A DNA stretch of 64,000 nt, taken from Bradyrhizobium sp. 139 (GTDB taxonomy: Bacteria; Pseudomonadota; Alphaproteobacteria; Rhizobiales; Xanthobacteraceae). Position numbers and translations under genes: made by a program. The stretch spans positions 124,001-188,000 of the forward strand of contig NZ_JADPKS010000073.1 of the NCBI RefSeq assembly GCF_023074175.1, read 5' to 3'. Positions 43,761-51,325 of the stretch are shown here, piece after piece. The notes beneath the pieces are model-generated. The model searched no databases. It was not told the DNA's origin and was given only the letters and a program-made list of their open reading frames with translations. The first letter of the stretch is position 1. Each line of letters starts with the position of its first letter.

Positions 43761-43808
43761 GCATGACCCTGCCCGGAAAACCGGAAACCACTTTTCCGGG
43801 ATCATGCG
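43761..43808. repeat. Rhizobial palindromic element, copy 2
   Basis: GCATGACCCTGCCCGGAAAA at the left mirrors CTTTTCCGGGATCATGC at the right around ACCGGAAACCA. It is the same family as 40727-40773. It lies directly upstream of the Sel1-like gene. Confidence 0.7.
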
Positions 43809-44075
43809 CTGTTCAACTGACCCCCGAGTCTTTTTACCCATGCCGTTTGCCGGCTTGTTGGAGGCGATGATGGCGGGCAAATTTGAATGGCAGTTTAAGT
43901 ATCGCGATGAAGCAGACGTAAACGCACCTCCGCGCCGCACGCGTGGAGAATTCAATAAGCCCCTGATTGACGGGCACTTCTGCGATTCGTCAGATTCGGT
44001 TTACCCTGCGATTTTGGGAGAACGATAACCATCGCGCGCGGTGATGACGCGCTGTGGCGTCCCGCGCGCCACTCG

Positions 44076-44180
44076 TCATCGTCACTCGCGCAGGCAGGCC
44101 ACCCGGTATTCCATCGGCAGAGCGATCCATCGAGAAGCCGCGGCGGTGCTGGATCGCGGCTCGGAGCCGGGCGATGACAC
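44076..44180. repeat. Decayed palindromic interspersed repeat
   Basis: The segment begins CGTCATCGTCACTCG and ends CCGGGCGATGACACC, with an internal CGGTATTCCATCG and GGTGCTGGATCG. This follows the plan of the 19226 and 22563 elements but with many changes. The assignment is by pattern and tentative. Confidence 0.4.
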
Positions 44181-44214
44181 CGCAAATGGGGAAACGGCGC
44201 AAATGGGGAAACGG
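44181..44214. repeat. 17-base direct tandem duplication
   Basis: The unit CGCAAATGGGGAAACGG occurs twice with no gap and no mismatch (44181-44197 and 44198-44214). It immediately follows the decayed palindromic repeat. No coding role is apparent. Confidence 0.9.
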
Positions 44215-44553
44215 CGCGCGGACCGCAGCAGGCAGCCGTCACGCCCGCAGCCCTCGCCTGCTCCAAAGGCAGCGCGGCCACGTCCCGGTCAGATCAGCAA
44301 TGTGGGAAAAGGGAATGCCGGCAATACCCCGGCCTCAAGAGAACGAGGGCGTCGGCGAACACGTCAGGATCAGATTCCACGTTGGCCGCGAGGCTACTCG
44401 TGAAATTGCAGAGCCGGAAACCGGATCCGCACCGAACGAAGAAAACTTGTTTCTTCTGCCGGACCGCAAGAGTGGAGCGATCCGACCGTTGACCTGATGT
44501 CTCGCCGACACCCTCTATCGTCGACCAGAACCTACTAGAAGGCGCTGATGACG

Positions 44554-44576
44554 TGCCGGCTGTCTAGCAGCCGGCA
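44554..44576 (-). terminator. Hairpin past the histone-like gene, possible terminator
   Basis: GCCGGCTG and CAGCCGGC form a perfect 8-base-pair stem (9 with the flanking T-A) around a 5-base loop. It begins 15 bases past the stop of the 44592-44690 gene. There is no run of T after it, so it may stabilise the mRNA end or act with Rho instead of being a classic terminator. Confidence 0.5.
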
Positions 44577-44591
44577 ACTTCAGAAGCGAAG

Positions 44592-44690
44592 TTACTTCTT
44601 CTTGGCGACCTTGCGGGTCTTCTTCGCAGTCTTCTTCACTGCGCTCTTCGCCTTCTTCGCCTTCTTCGCCTTCTTTGCTTTCTTGGCCAT
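44592..44690 (-). CDS. 32-residue Lys/Ala-rich histone H1-like protein
   Basis: ATG at 44690 is preceded by GGAGGG at 6 bases, an excellent ribosome site. The frame encodes M-A followed by four KKA-type repeats, then KSAVKKTAKKTRKVAKKK and TAA. About half the residues are lysine and there is no acidic residue, like the tails of histone H1 or bacterial AlgP/HctB-type proteins. Such peptides bind DNA or RNA non-specifically, so a nucleoid or RNA-binding role is plausible. It is too short for routine gene callers. A longer frame in another phase over the same bases is Glu-rich and has no ribosome site. Confidence 0.78.
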   Translation of the reverse strand: MAKKAKKAKKAKKAKSAVKKTAKKTRKVAKKK

Positions 44691-44841
44691 GTTGCCCTCC
44701 GATGTGTGAGATGGCTTTAATCGCTGCGTGCAGTCGGGGATCGAATGCACTCATCACGAATACACCAACACAACGAAAAAAACAGCGTCTCGCTTAAAGA
44801 AGTGTTGACGGCGAAACGCGCGTGCGCTTGGCGAGCGCGAT

Positions 44842-44869
44842 GCAAGCACACTGCATCCCGTGTGCTTGC
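44842..44869. repeat. Perfect 10-bp inverted repeat
   Basis: GCAAGCACAC (44842-44851) and GTGTGCTTGC (44860-44869) pair perfectly around an 8-base loop. There is no poly-T tract on either side, so it is not an obvious terminator. Confidence 0.85.
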
Positions 44870-44916
44870 GATCGCAGGGAGTGCCCGCAGCATCGACGTT
44901 TGCGAGAGATGCGACT

Positions 44917-44950
44917 GCAGAAAAACACTACGCAGCAAGTATTTTTCTGC
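44917..44950 (-). repeat. 13-bp inverted repeat, fully pairable as minus-strand RNA
   Basis: GCAGAAAAACACT (44917-44929) faces AGTATTTTTCTGC (44938-44950) around 8 bases. The single mismatch is C-A on the plus strand but G-U on the minus strand, so a minus-strand transcript can form an uninterrupted 13-pair stem. This favours a role in RNA read toward the histone-like gene. Confidence 0.8.
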
Positions 44951-45256
44951 ACGCGCGCATCGCGCATGATCGATGCGATGACGTGCATCGTCGATCCCGC
45001 GATGGCCTCGCAAAGGCGCTTCGCGGACTCTGAGTCGCGAATTTTGGCAACGAAAATATTTTCATGCTTAATGGCGCGAGCGCTCGTCGGAGCGTGTGCA
45101 AGTCGTCGTTTTGCGCGAATCGCGTGACGGCGATTCGGTCGCCGCATCGCCGCCGATCGGGATGACGTTTGCCGCCGAGGACGCGCGCGAGCGTCGCATT
45201 GCGAACCGGAAGCGAGGTGACGAAGCGTGTCTGTCACCTCGTCCGAACGCGTGACG

Positions 45257-46735
45257 TCAGACGCCGAGCTTTGACTTCAAGAGCTCGTTGACGCTCTGCG
45301 GGTTGGCCTTGCCGCCGGACGCCTTCATCACCTGGCCGACGAACCAGCCGAGCGACTGCGGCTTGTCCTTGACCTGCGCGGCCTTGTCGGGATTGGCCGC
45401 GATGATGTCGTCGACCACCTTCTCGATCGCCGAGAGGTCGGTGACCTGCTTCATGCCGCGACTTTCGACCAGCGCGCGGGGATCGCCGCCCTCCTGCCAG
45501 ACGATCTCGAACAGATCCTTGGCGATCTTGCCGGAGATCGTGCCCTCGCCGATCAGGTCAATGATCGCAGCGAGCTGCTCGGCGCCAACCGGAGAGCCCG
45601 TAATGTTCCCGCCTTCCTTGTTGAGACGGCCGAACAGCTCGTTGATCACCCAGTTCGCCGCCATCTTGCCGTCGCGGGCACGGTTGCCGAGCGTGTTCAG
45701 CACCGTCTCGTAGAACACCGCGCTCTCGCGCTCGGCGACCAGCACGCTTGCATCGTAAGCCGACAGGCCGAAGTCGGCGACGAAGCGCGCCTTCTTCTGG
45801 TCCGGCAGCTCGGGGAGCTCAGCCTTCAGCTCGTCGACGAAGGCTTGTGAGAACTCCAGCGGCAGCAGATCGGGATCGGGGAAGTAGCGGTAGTCGTGCG
45901 CCTCTTCCTTGGACCGCATCGATCGCGTCTCGCCCTTGTTGGGATCGTAGAGCCGCGTTTCCTGGTCGATCGCGCCGCCGTCCTCGAGGATCTCGATCTG
46001 GCGCCGCGCCTCGTACTCGATCGCCTGGCCGATGAAATTGATCGAGTTCATGTTCTTGATCTCGCAGCGGGTGCCGAGCGGCGCGCCCGGCTTGCGCACG
46101 GAGACGTTGACGTCGGCGCGCAGGCTCCCCTTCTCCATGTCGCCGTCGCAGGTGCCGAGATAGCGCAGGATCGAACGCAGCTTGGTCACATAGGCCTTGG
46201 CCTGCTCGGCGTCGCGGATGTCGGGTTTTGACACGATCTCCATCAGCGCCACGCCGCAGCGGTTGAGATCGACATAAGACATGGTCGGCGACTGATCGTG
46301 CAGCAATTTGCCGGCGTCCTGCTCCAGATGTAGCCGCTCGATCCCAATGGTCGCGGTCTTGCGCCCGTCCAGTTCGACAACGACCTCGCCCTCGCCCACG
46401 ATCGGCGACTTGTACTGGCTGATCTGGTAGCCCTGCGGCGAGTCCGGATAGAAATAGTTCTTGCGGTCGAACACCGAGCGCAGATTGATCTGCGCGTTCA
46501 GCCCGAGCCCGGTCCTGACAGCCTGCCTGACGCATTCCTCGTTGATGACAGGCAGCATGCCCGGCATCGCTGCGTCGACCAGCGACGCGTGCGAGTTCGC
46601 CTCGCCGCCAAACGCGGTCGAGGCGCCCGAGAACAGCTTTGAGTTCGACGTCACCTGGGCATGGATCTCCATGCCGATGACCATTTCCCAGTCACCGGTG
46701 GCGCCCTTGAGAAGCTTGTGCGTGGCCGTGCTCAT
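45257..46735 (-). CDS. gatB: Aspartyl/glutamyl-tRNA amidotransferase subunit B
   Basis: 492 residues from ATG 46735. Family signatures: VIGMEIHAQV, GLNRCG-like DLNRCGVALMEIVSKPD, and DYRYFPDPDLLPL, followed by a helical and a YqeY-like tail. With GatA and GatC it converts Glu-tRNA-Gln and Asp-tRNA-Asn to the amides. Its start overlaps the stop of a small upstream gene by 4 bases (ATGA). Confidence 0.97.
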   Translation of the reverse strand: MSTATHKLLKGATGDWEMVIGMEIHAQVTSNSKLFSGASTAFGGEANSHASLVDAAMPGMLPVINEECVRQAVRTGLGLNAQINLRSVFDRKNYFYPDSPQGYQISQYKSPIVGEGEVVVELDGRKTATIGIERLHLEQDAGKLLHDQSPTMSYVDLNRCGVALMEIVSKPDIRDAEQAKAYVTKLRSILRYLGTCDGDMEKGSLRADVNVSVRKPGAPLGTRCEIKNMNSINFIGQAIEYEARRQIEILEDGGAIDQETRLYDPNKGETRSMRSKEEAHDYRYFPDPDLLPLEFSQAFVDELKAELPELPDQKKARFVADFGLSAYDASVLVAERESAVFYETVLNTLGNRARDGKMAANWVINELFGRLNKEGGNITGSPVGAEQLAAIIDLIGEGTISGKIAKDLFEIVWQEGGDPRALVESRGMKQVTDLSAIEKVVDDIIAANPDKAAQVKDKPQSLGWFVGQVMKASGGKANPQSVNELLKSKLGV

Positions 46736-47034
46736 GTCTTGCTCCCGAGCAGCGTGGCAGCGATGCGCTCCCACTCTGCCTCCAATGAATCCTTTGCCGT
46801 CGGCTGACCCGCCTGGCGATACCAGTAGCCGGCATTGCCGAGATCGCCTTCGACGCGGTGCAGATAGGCGTGCACCCAGGCGGCGTCACGGCTGCTCTCG
46901 TCCTGAACGATCTTGTGCGCCTGGTCCCAATCGCCCTTCGCGGCCCACCAGAGGCCGGCGAGCGGCGCGTTCAGGTCCGGCGCGGGCGCCGCGCCGTCGA
47001 GGCTCGCGATGAACGCCGCGACATTCACCACCAC
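46732..47034 (-). CDS. Small protein of unknown function between gatA and gatB
   Basis: 100 residues from GTG 47034 (other GTGs at 47031 and 47028). It overlaps the gatA stop by about 10 bases and the gatB ATG by 4, so it is translated in step with both. It is soluble and Trp-rich (LAGLWWAAKGDWDQAHKIVQ, DAAWVHAYLHRVEGDLGNAGYWYRQAG), resembling TPR-like helical hairpins. I recall similar proteins at this spot in Bradyrhizobium. A link to the amidotransferase or tRNA charging is suggested only by position. Confidence 0.82.
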   Translation of the reverse strand: MVVNVAAFIASLDGAAPAPDLNAPLAGLWWAAKGDWDQAHKIVQDESSRDAAWVHAYLHRVEGDLGNAGYWYRQAGQPTAKDSLEAEWERIAATLLGSKT

Positions 47035-48500
47035 CTCGCGGGCGTGAAGCGGCCGGCGGCCTGCTCGATCACCTCGCCGAGCGAGAACAGCGTCTCCTCG
47101 TCGAATGGACGGCCGATCAGTTGCAGGCCGAGCGGCAGGCCCTGCGCGTCCTTGCCGGCGGGCACGGCGATGCCCGGCAGGCCCGCCATGTTCACGGTCA
47201 CCGTGAAGATGTCGTTGAGATACATCTCAACGGGGTCGGCACCGCCCTTCTCGCCGATGCCGAAGGCCGCCGACGGCGTCGCGGGGGTCAGGATCGCGTC
47301 GACGCCATTGGCGAAGCAATCCTCAAAATCCTTCTTGATCAGCGTGCGCACCTTTTGGGCGCGCAGGTAATAGGCGTCGTAATAGCCCGCGGAGAGCACG
47401 TAAGTGCCGATCATGACGCGCCGTTTGACCTCTGCGCCAAAACCTTCGGCGCGGGTGTTTTCGTACAGTTCGATGATGTTCTTGCCCTGCTCGCGCAGGC
47501 CGTAGCGCACGCCGTCATAGCGCGCGAGGTTGGAGGACGCCTCCGCCGGCGCCACGATATAATAAGCAGGCAGCGCGTACTTTGTGTGCGGCAGCGACAC
47601 CTCGACCAGCTCGGCGCCGGCCGCCTTCAGCCAGGCCGCACCTTCGCTCCAGAGCTTCTCGATCTCGGCCGGCATGCCGTCGAGGCGATACTCCTTGGGA
47701 ATACCGATCTTCATGCCCTTCACGGACTTGCCGATCGCAGCCTCGTAGTCCGGCACGGGAATGTCGACCGAGGTCGTGTCCTTCGGATCGTGGCCGGCCA
47801 TCGAGCGCAGCAGCATCGCGCTATCGCGCACGCTGCGCGCGATCGGCCCCGCCTGGTCAAGCGAGGAGGCAAAGGCGACGATGCCCCAGCGCGAGCAGCG
47901 GCCATAGGTCGGCTTGATGCCAACGGTCGCGGTGAACGCCGCCGGCTGGCGTATCGAGCCGCCGGTGTCGGTCGCGGTCGCACCCATGCACAGCAGCGCC
48001 GCCACGGCCGAGGCCGAGCCGCCGGACGAGCCGCCCGGCACCAGCGTCGTGTTGGAGCCGTCGCGCCGCCAGGGATTGCCGACCGGACCGAAGCAGGAGG
48101 TCTCGTTCGACGAGCCCATCGCGAATTCGTCATTGTTGAGCTTGCCGAGCATTACCGCGCCGTCGCGCCAGAGCTGCGAGGTCACGGTCGACTCATAGGT
48201 CGGCACGAAATTACCGAGGATCTTCGAGCACGCCGTCGTGCGCACGCCCTTGGTCGCGAACAGGTCCTTGATGCCGAGCGGGATGCCGACGAGCGGCCCG
48301 GCATCGCCCTTGGCGATCTTGGCGTCCGCCTCGCGCGCCATGCTGCGCGCCTGGTCGGGCGTTTCCATCACGAAGGCGTTGAGCACGCGCGCGGCTTCGA
48401 TCGCGGAAAGATGCGCGTCGATCAGCTCGAGGGACGTGAAAGTCTTGGCCGCAAGGCCCTTGCGGGCCTCGGCGAGCGTCAGCGATGTCAAATCGGTCAT
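47025..48500 (-). CDS. gatA: Aspartyl/glutamyl-tRNA amidotransferase subunit A
   Basis: 491 residues of the amidase-signature family. The catalytic Lys lies in PLGIKDLFAT, the cis-Ser in ATDTGGSIRQPA and the nucleophilic Ser region in VPGGSSGGSA. It releases ammonia from glutamine for GatB. The ATG overlaps the stop of the 70-residue gene upstream (ATGA). Confidence 0.97.
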   Translation of the reverse strand: MTDLTSLTLAEARKGLAAKTFTSLELIDAHLSAIEAARVLNAFVMETPDQARSMAREADAKIAKGDAGPLVGIPLGIKDLFATKGVRTTACSKILGNFVPTYESTVTSQLWRDGAVMLGKLNNDEFAMGSSNETSCFGPVGNPWRRDGSNTTLVPGGSSGGSASAVAALLCMGATATDTGGSIRQPAAFTATVGIKPTYGRCSRWGIVAFASSLDQAGPIARSVRDSAMLLRSMAGHDPKDTTSVDIPVPDYEAAIGKSVKGMKIGIPKEYRLDGMPAEIEKLWSEGAAWLKAAGAELVEVSLPHTKYALPAYYIVAPAEASSNLARYDGVRYGLREQGKNIIELYENTRAEGFGAEVKRRVMIGTYVLSAGYYDAYYLRAQKVRTLIKKDFEDCFANGVDAILTPATPSAAFGIGEKGGADPVEMYLNDIFTVTVNMAGLPGIAVPAGKDAQGLPLGLQLIGRPFDEETLFSLGEVIEQAAGRFTPARWW

Positions 48501-48709
48501 TTATTGATCGGGCTGCAGAAGAACGGAGAGAGGGTCTTGTCGTTGGCCGGATCGTCTTTTTTGACGGACGCTTTGGCCGCCGCCTCGATCTCGTCGAGCA
48601 CGGCGTTAACGGCGACATTGGGATCGGCGGCCTTGCCCTGCCGCTCCATCTTGTCGAGATAGTTCATGTAAGCCTGATAGGCCTTCTCGTCGTCGCAAAG
48701 CATGCACAT
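48497..48709 (-). CDS. Small protein of unknown function upstream of gatA, N-terminal CxxC
   Basis: 70 residues opening MCMLCDDEKAYQAYMNYLDK, with a CxxC at Cys2/Cys5, and ending FFCSPINK with a third Cys. The middle is helical and charged. Its stop overlaps the gatA start by 4 bases. I recall related proteins beside gatA in rhizobia, but no function. The cysteines could bind a metal; this is inference. Confidence 0.8.
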   Translation of the reverse strand: MCMLCDDEKAYQAYMNYLDKMERQGKAADPNVAVNAVLDEIEAAAKASVKKDDPANDKTLSPFFCSPINK

Positions 48710-48792
48710 CGGACCACGTCCTAAGACTCTTTAGTTTGACGCGTTTTCTTTACGCGAACCGGCTTCCACTTCGCTCGAAAACGCTATGCAAA

Positions 48793-49080
48793 TTATTCAA
48801 CGACTTTGGGCACCATAAAGAAGTGACCTTCGGTCGCGGGCGCGTTGGCGACGATATCGTCGGCGATCTCGCCGTCATTGACCACGTCCCGCCGCTTCTT
48901 CATCTGCATCGGGGTGACCGAGGTCATGGGCTCTACGCCCTCGACATTGACCTCCGAGAGCTGCTCGACAAAGGCGAGCATGGCATTGAGTTCGCCTTGC
49001 AAGTGCGGAACCTCGTCCTCGGAAACCGCAATGCGCGCCAGATGCGCGATGCGGCGGACGGTAGCGGCGTCGACGGACAT
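48793..49080 (-). CDS. gatC: Aspartyl/glutamyl-tRNA amidotransferase subunit C
   Basis: 95 residues from ATG 49080 (MSVDAATVRRIAHLARIAVSE), the classic GatC N-terminus; it ends GHFFMVPKVVE. It stabilises the GatA-GatB complex. The frame is open 21 codons further but without family match. It is the first gene of the gat group; 83 bases separate it from the next small gene. Confidence 0.96.
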   Translation of the reverse strand: MSVDAATVRRIAHLARIAVSEDEVPHLQGELNAMLAFVEQLSEVNVEGVEPMTSVTPMQMKKRRDVVNDGEIADDIVANAPATEGHFFMVPKVVE

Positions 49081-49156
49081 TATATACGGCCTCTCACGGC
49101 AAAAACCACCCGCCGTATAGCAGAGGCCGCTTTTGCGCCGCAACCGGCGCTGTCAG

Positions 49157-50233
49157 CTAGCCTGCCATCTGGCGCAGGCGCGCCAGGGCCGATTTCGCGA
49201 GATCCCGGGTCAATTCGGCCGCCGGCAGCTCGCGCCCCATGGCAACCGCCTGACCGGCCCAGAGATTAGTGAAATCGACCCTGCCCTGCTTCTCCGCCGC
49301 TGCCTTCAGCGGTGCCAGCGCCGTTGCGGCGTGGGGAAAGGGCGGCGCATCCGGTGAGATCGGGCCGACCTCACGCATCAGGCGGTTCTGGACCCCGCGG
49401 GCGGGCCGTCCGGTCATGACGTTGGTGATGACCGTGGAATCATCGCGCCCCGCGGCAAGCGCGGCGCGGCCAGCCGCGCTCACCTTGGATTCCGGACAGC
49501 GCAGGTAAGCGCTGCCGATCTGCACGCCGCAAGCGCCGAGCGCGAAGGCGGCTGCGATGCCGCGCCCGTCCGCGATGCCGCCGGCCGCAATCACGGGCAC
49601 CTTCACCGCATCCACCACCTGCGGCACCAGCGCGAACGTACCGGGCTGCTCGCCGATATTCTCGGTCAGAAACATGGCGCGATGACCGCCGGCCTCGGCA
49701 CCCTGCGCGATCACGGCATCGGCGCCGTGCTGCTCGAGCCAGACCGCTTCCTTCACTGTAGTCGCCGAGGAAATCACGAGACAGCCGGCCGCCTTGACGC
49801 GCTTGAGCAGCGTCTGATCCGGCAGGCCGAAATGGAAGCTGACGACCTCCGGCTTCAGCTCCTCGACGACTTCGCAGAAACCTGCGTCGAACGGCGCACG
49901 GTTCGCCGCGTTGACCGGCGCCGCCGGATCGAGACCGTGCTCGCGATAATAGCCCGCGAGACGCGCGTTCCAGCGCGCTTCGGCCGCCGCGTCGAGCTCG
50001 ACCGGCGTGTGGCAGAAGAAGTTCATGTTGACGGGAGCCCGGACGCGCTGGCGGATGATGTTGATCTGCTCGCGCGCCTTCTCCGGCGACAGCATCGCGC
50101 TCGGGAGCGAGCCGAGCCCGCCGCCTTCCGCGGCCGCGATCACCAGCTCCGCGTCCATCACGCCGGCCATCGGCGCCAGCACGATCGGGAATTCGGTCTT
50201 GAAGAGATCGATCAGTCGACGGTCAGGCCACAT
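49157..50233 (-). CDS. Nitronate monooxygenase family protein (paralogue 1)
   Basis: 358 residues, FMN-binding TIM barrel. The opening FPIVLAPMAGV, VNMNFFCH, the phosphate loop GGIADGRGIAAAFALGA and the active-site AQGAEAGGHRAM (catalytic His) fit the 2-nitropropane dioxygenase/NMO family. These enzymes oxidise nitronates such as propionate 3-nitronate, but many members (enoyl-ACP reductase FabK-like) differ. The next gene is a paralogue 18 bases upstream, so they are probably co-transcribed. Confidence 0.92.
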   Translation of the reverse strand: MWPDRRLIDLFKTEFPIVLAPMAGVMDAELVIAAAEGGGLGSLPSAMLSPEKAREQINIIRQRVRAPVNMNFFCHTPVELDAAAEARWNARLAGYYREHGLDPAAPVNAANRAPFDAGFCEVVEELKPEVVSFHFGLPDQTLLKRVKAAGCLVISSATTVKEAVWLEQHGADAVIAQGAEAGGHRAMFLTENIGEQPGTFALVPQVVDAVKVPVIAAGGIADGRGIAAAFALGACGVQIGSAYLRCPESKVSAAGRAALAAGRDDSTVITNVMTGRPARGVQNRLMREVGPISPDAPPFPHAATALAPLKAAAEKQGRVDFTNLWAGQAVAMGRELPAAELTRDLAKSALARLRQMAG

Positions 50234-50251
50234 GGTTGTGTCTCTCGTGTT

Positions 50252-51229
50252 TCAGGCGACGATAGCAATGGAGTTGCGCCGACCCGCGAGAAGCTGCTCC
50301 GCCTCGCTCGCGATCCGCTCGACGATTTCCGCCGCGGGCGGAATATCATCGATCAGGCCAACGGCCTCGCCGGCAAAGACCGCAGCGACCTCGAAATTGC
50401 CCGCGGCTCTCGCGGCAGCATATTCAACGGCAATTTCGGCCGCGCGTTGCATGAGCTCGATCTCGCGGCCGCTCCAATTGTTGATATGGTCGTTGACCAG
50501 CGTGCGCGCGGTGAAAGGCGCCGGCCAGAACAGGCTGCGCGACCAATCGGCGATGACGCCCCTGACCGTGTCGTTGCCAGTTGCGGCGCGAATGCGCTGC
50601 TTCGCCGCTTCGGCACCGTTGGCCTCGACACTTGCATAGAAACGTGTCCCGATCAGCACCCCGGACGCACCCAGCATCATCATCGCCGCCAGGCCGCGAC
50701 CATCAGCAATTCCGCCGGCAGCAACTACGGGCACATGCCCCGCCGCAAGGTCGACAATCGCGGGGACGATATCGACCGTGGTGCGCGATGCGCCATGGCC
50801 GCCGGCTTCCGTACCCTGTGCGATCAGGATGTCCGCCCCCGCGTCCAGCGCCTGCTTCGCCATGTCCTCGCTCTGCACCTGGCAGATCAATCGCGCGCCG
50901 CGCGCCTTGATCCGCGGCGCGAACGGCGCGGGATCGCCGAATGACAGCATGATGGCCTGGGGCTCGGCGTCGAGCGCGAGGTCGAGAAGCTCAGACTGCT
51001 TTGCCAGGCTCCAGGTGATAAAGCCAATACCGAACGGTGCAAAACCCTTCAGCTCTCTGGTCTCGGCCTCCAGCCGCGCCCGGTCGCCGTAGCCACCGCC
51101 CAAAATCCCAAATCCGCCTGCTCCGCTGACGGCGCGGGTCAGCCGGCTGCCTGCGATCGTATCCATCGGCGCCGACAGGATCGGATGCTTGATCCCGAGA
51201 AGCTCCGTCAGTGGCGTGGTGATCGGCAT
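50252..51229 (-). CDS. Nitronate monooxygenase family protein (paralogue 2)
   Basis: 325 residues from ATG 51229, with GGGAGGA upstream. HPILSAPMDTIAG, AQGTEAGGHGAS and GGIADGRGLAAMMMLGA match the NMO fold, with a shorter C-terminus than paralogue 1. It is divergent from a LysR regulator gene, a typical arrangement for a regulated catabolic operon. The frame is open upstream across the intergenic region, but that part is not family-like. Confidence 0.92.
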   Translation of the reverse strand: MPITTPLTELLGIKHPILSAPMDTIAGSRLTRAVSGAGGFGILGGGYGDRARLEAETRELKGFAPFGIGFITWSLAKQSELLDLALDAEPQAIMLSFGDPAPFAPRIKARGARLICQVQSEDMAKQALDAGADILIAQGTEAGGHGASRTTVDIVPAIVDLAAGHVPVVAAGGIADGRGLAAMMMLGASGVLIGTRFYASVEANGAEAAKQRIRAATGNDTVRGVIADWSRSLFWPAPFTARTLVNDHINNWSGREIELMQRAAEIAVEYAAARAAGNFEVAAVFAGEAVGLIDDIPPAAEIVERIASEAEQLLAGRRNSIAIVA

Positions 51230-51274
51230 GGGTCCTCCCGCTCTGGACAGGAACACTAGGCGCGAATAGCATTC

Positions 51275-51286
51275 TTCAAAATTGAA
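51275..51286. promoter_or_regulatory. Candidate LysR operator in the divergent promoter
   Basis: TTCAA-AA-TTGAA is an inverted repeat in the 96-base gap between the divergent NMO and LysR genes, extended by ATTC on the left and TTCT on the right. LysR regulators usually bind T-N11-A dyads in such gaps, so this is the best candidate site. The assignment rests on symmetry and position only. Confidence 0.45.
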
Positions 51287-51325
51287 TTCTAGAGAACGCT
51301 GCCATCTCAAAAGCGAAACGACGCC

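Larger units (their letters stand above)
43696..44591. other. Repeat-rich, apparently non-coding region
   Basis: Almost 900 bases with no gene I can defend. It holds a rhizobial palindromic element (43761-43808), a decayed palindromic repeat (about 44076-44180), a 17-base tandem duplication (44181-44214), and a hairpin at 44554-44576. A plus-strand frame ending at 44028 might include a decayed gene end (MMAGKFEWQFKYRDEADVN...), but its start region is antisense to the Sel1-like gene. Confidence 0.5.
44691..45256. other. Gene-free region rich in inverted repeats upstream of the histone-like gene
   Basis: 566 bases between the gatB 3' end and the histone-like gene start. Two strong dyads stand out (44842-44869 and 44917-44950), and weaker ones lie around 44965-44995 (GATCGATGC/GCATCGTCGATC). 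The composition alternates CG-rich palindromic words with A/T runs. Open frames on both strands are Arg/Cys/Ser-rich and unconvincing. It could contain a small RNA or a long structured leader on the minus strand. Confidence 0.5.

Noticed and set aside
43840..44028. Possible small or decayed gene ending in a frame with MMAGKFEWQFKYRDE
   Set aside because: The composition is less Arg-rich than a shadow and could be a remnant, but there is no ribosome site and the longer frame is antisense to the Sel1-like gene.
44515..44757. Minus-strand frame of 80 codons with a Glu-rich run
   Set aside because: It is the out-of-phase reading of the Lys/Ala repeat gene (AAG repeats read as GAA/GAG); the KKA phase has the ribosome site.
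44794..45237. Minus-strand frame of 147 codons in the structured gap
   Set aside because: Cys/Arg/Ser-rich with no ribosome site or domain; it runs through the inverted repeats.
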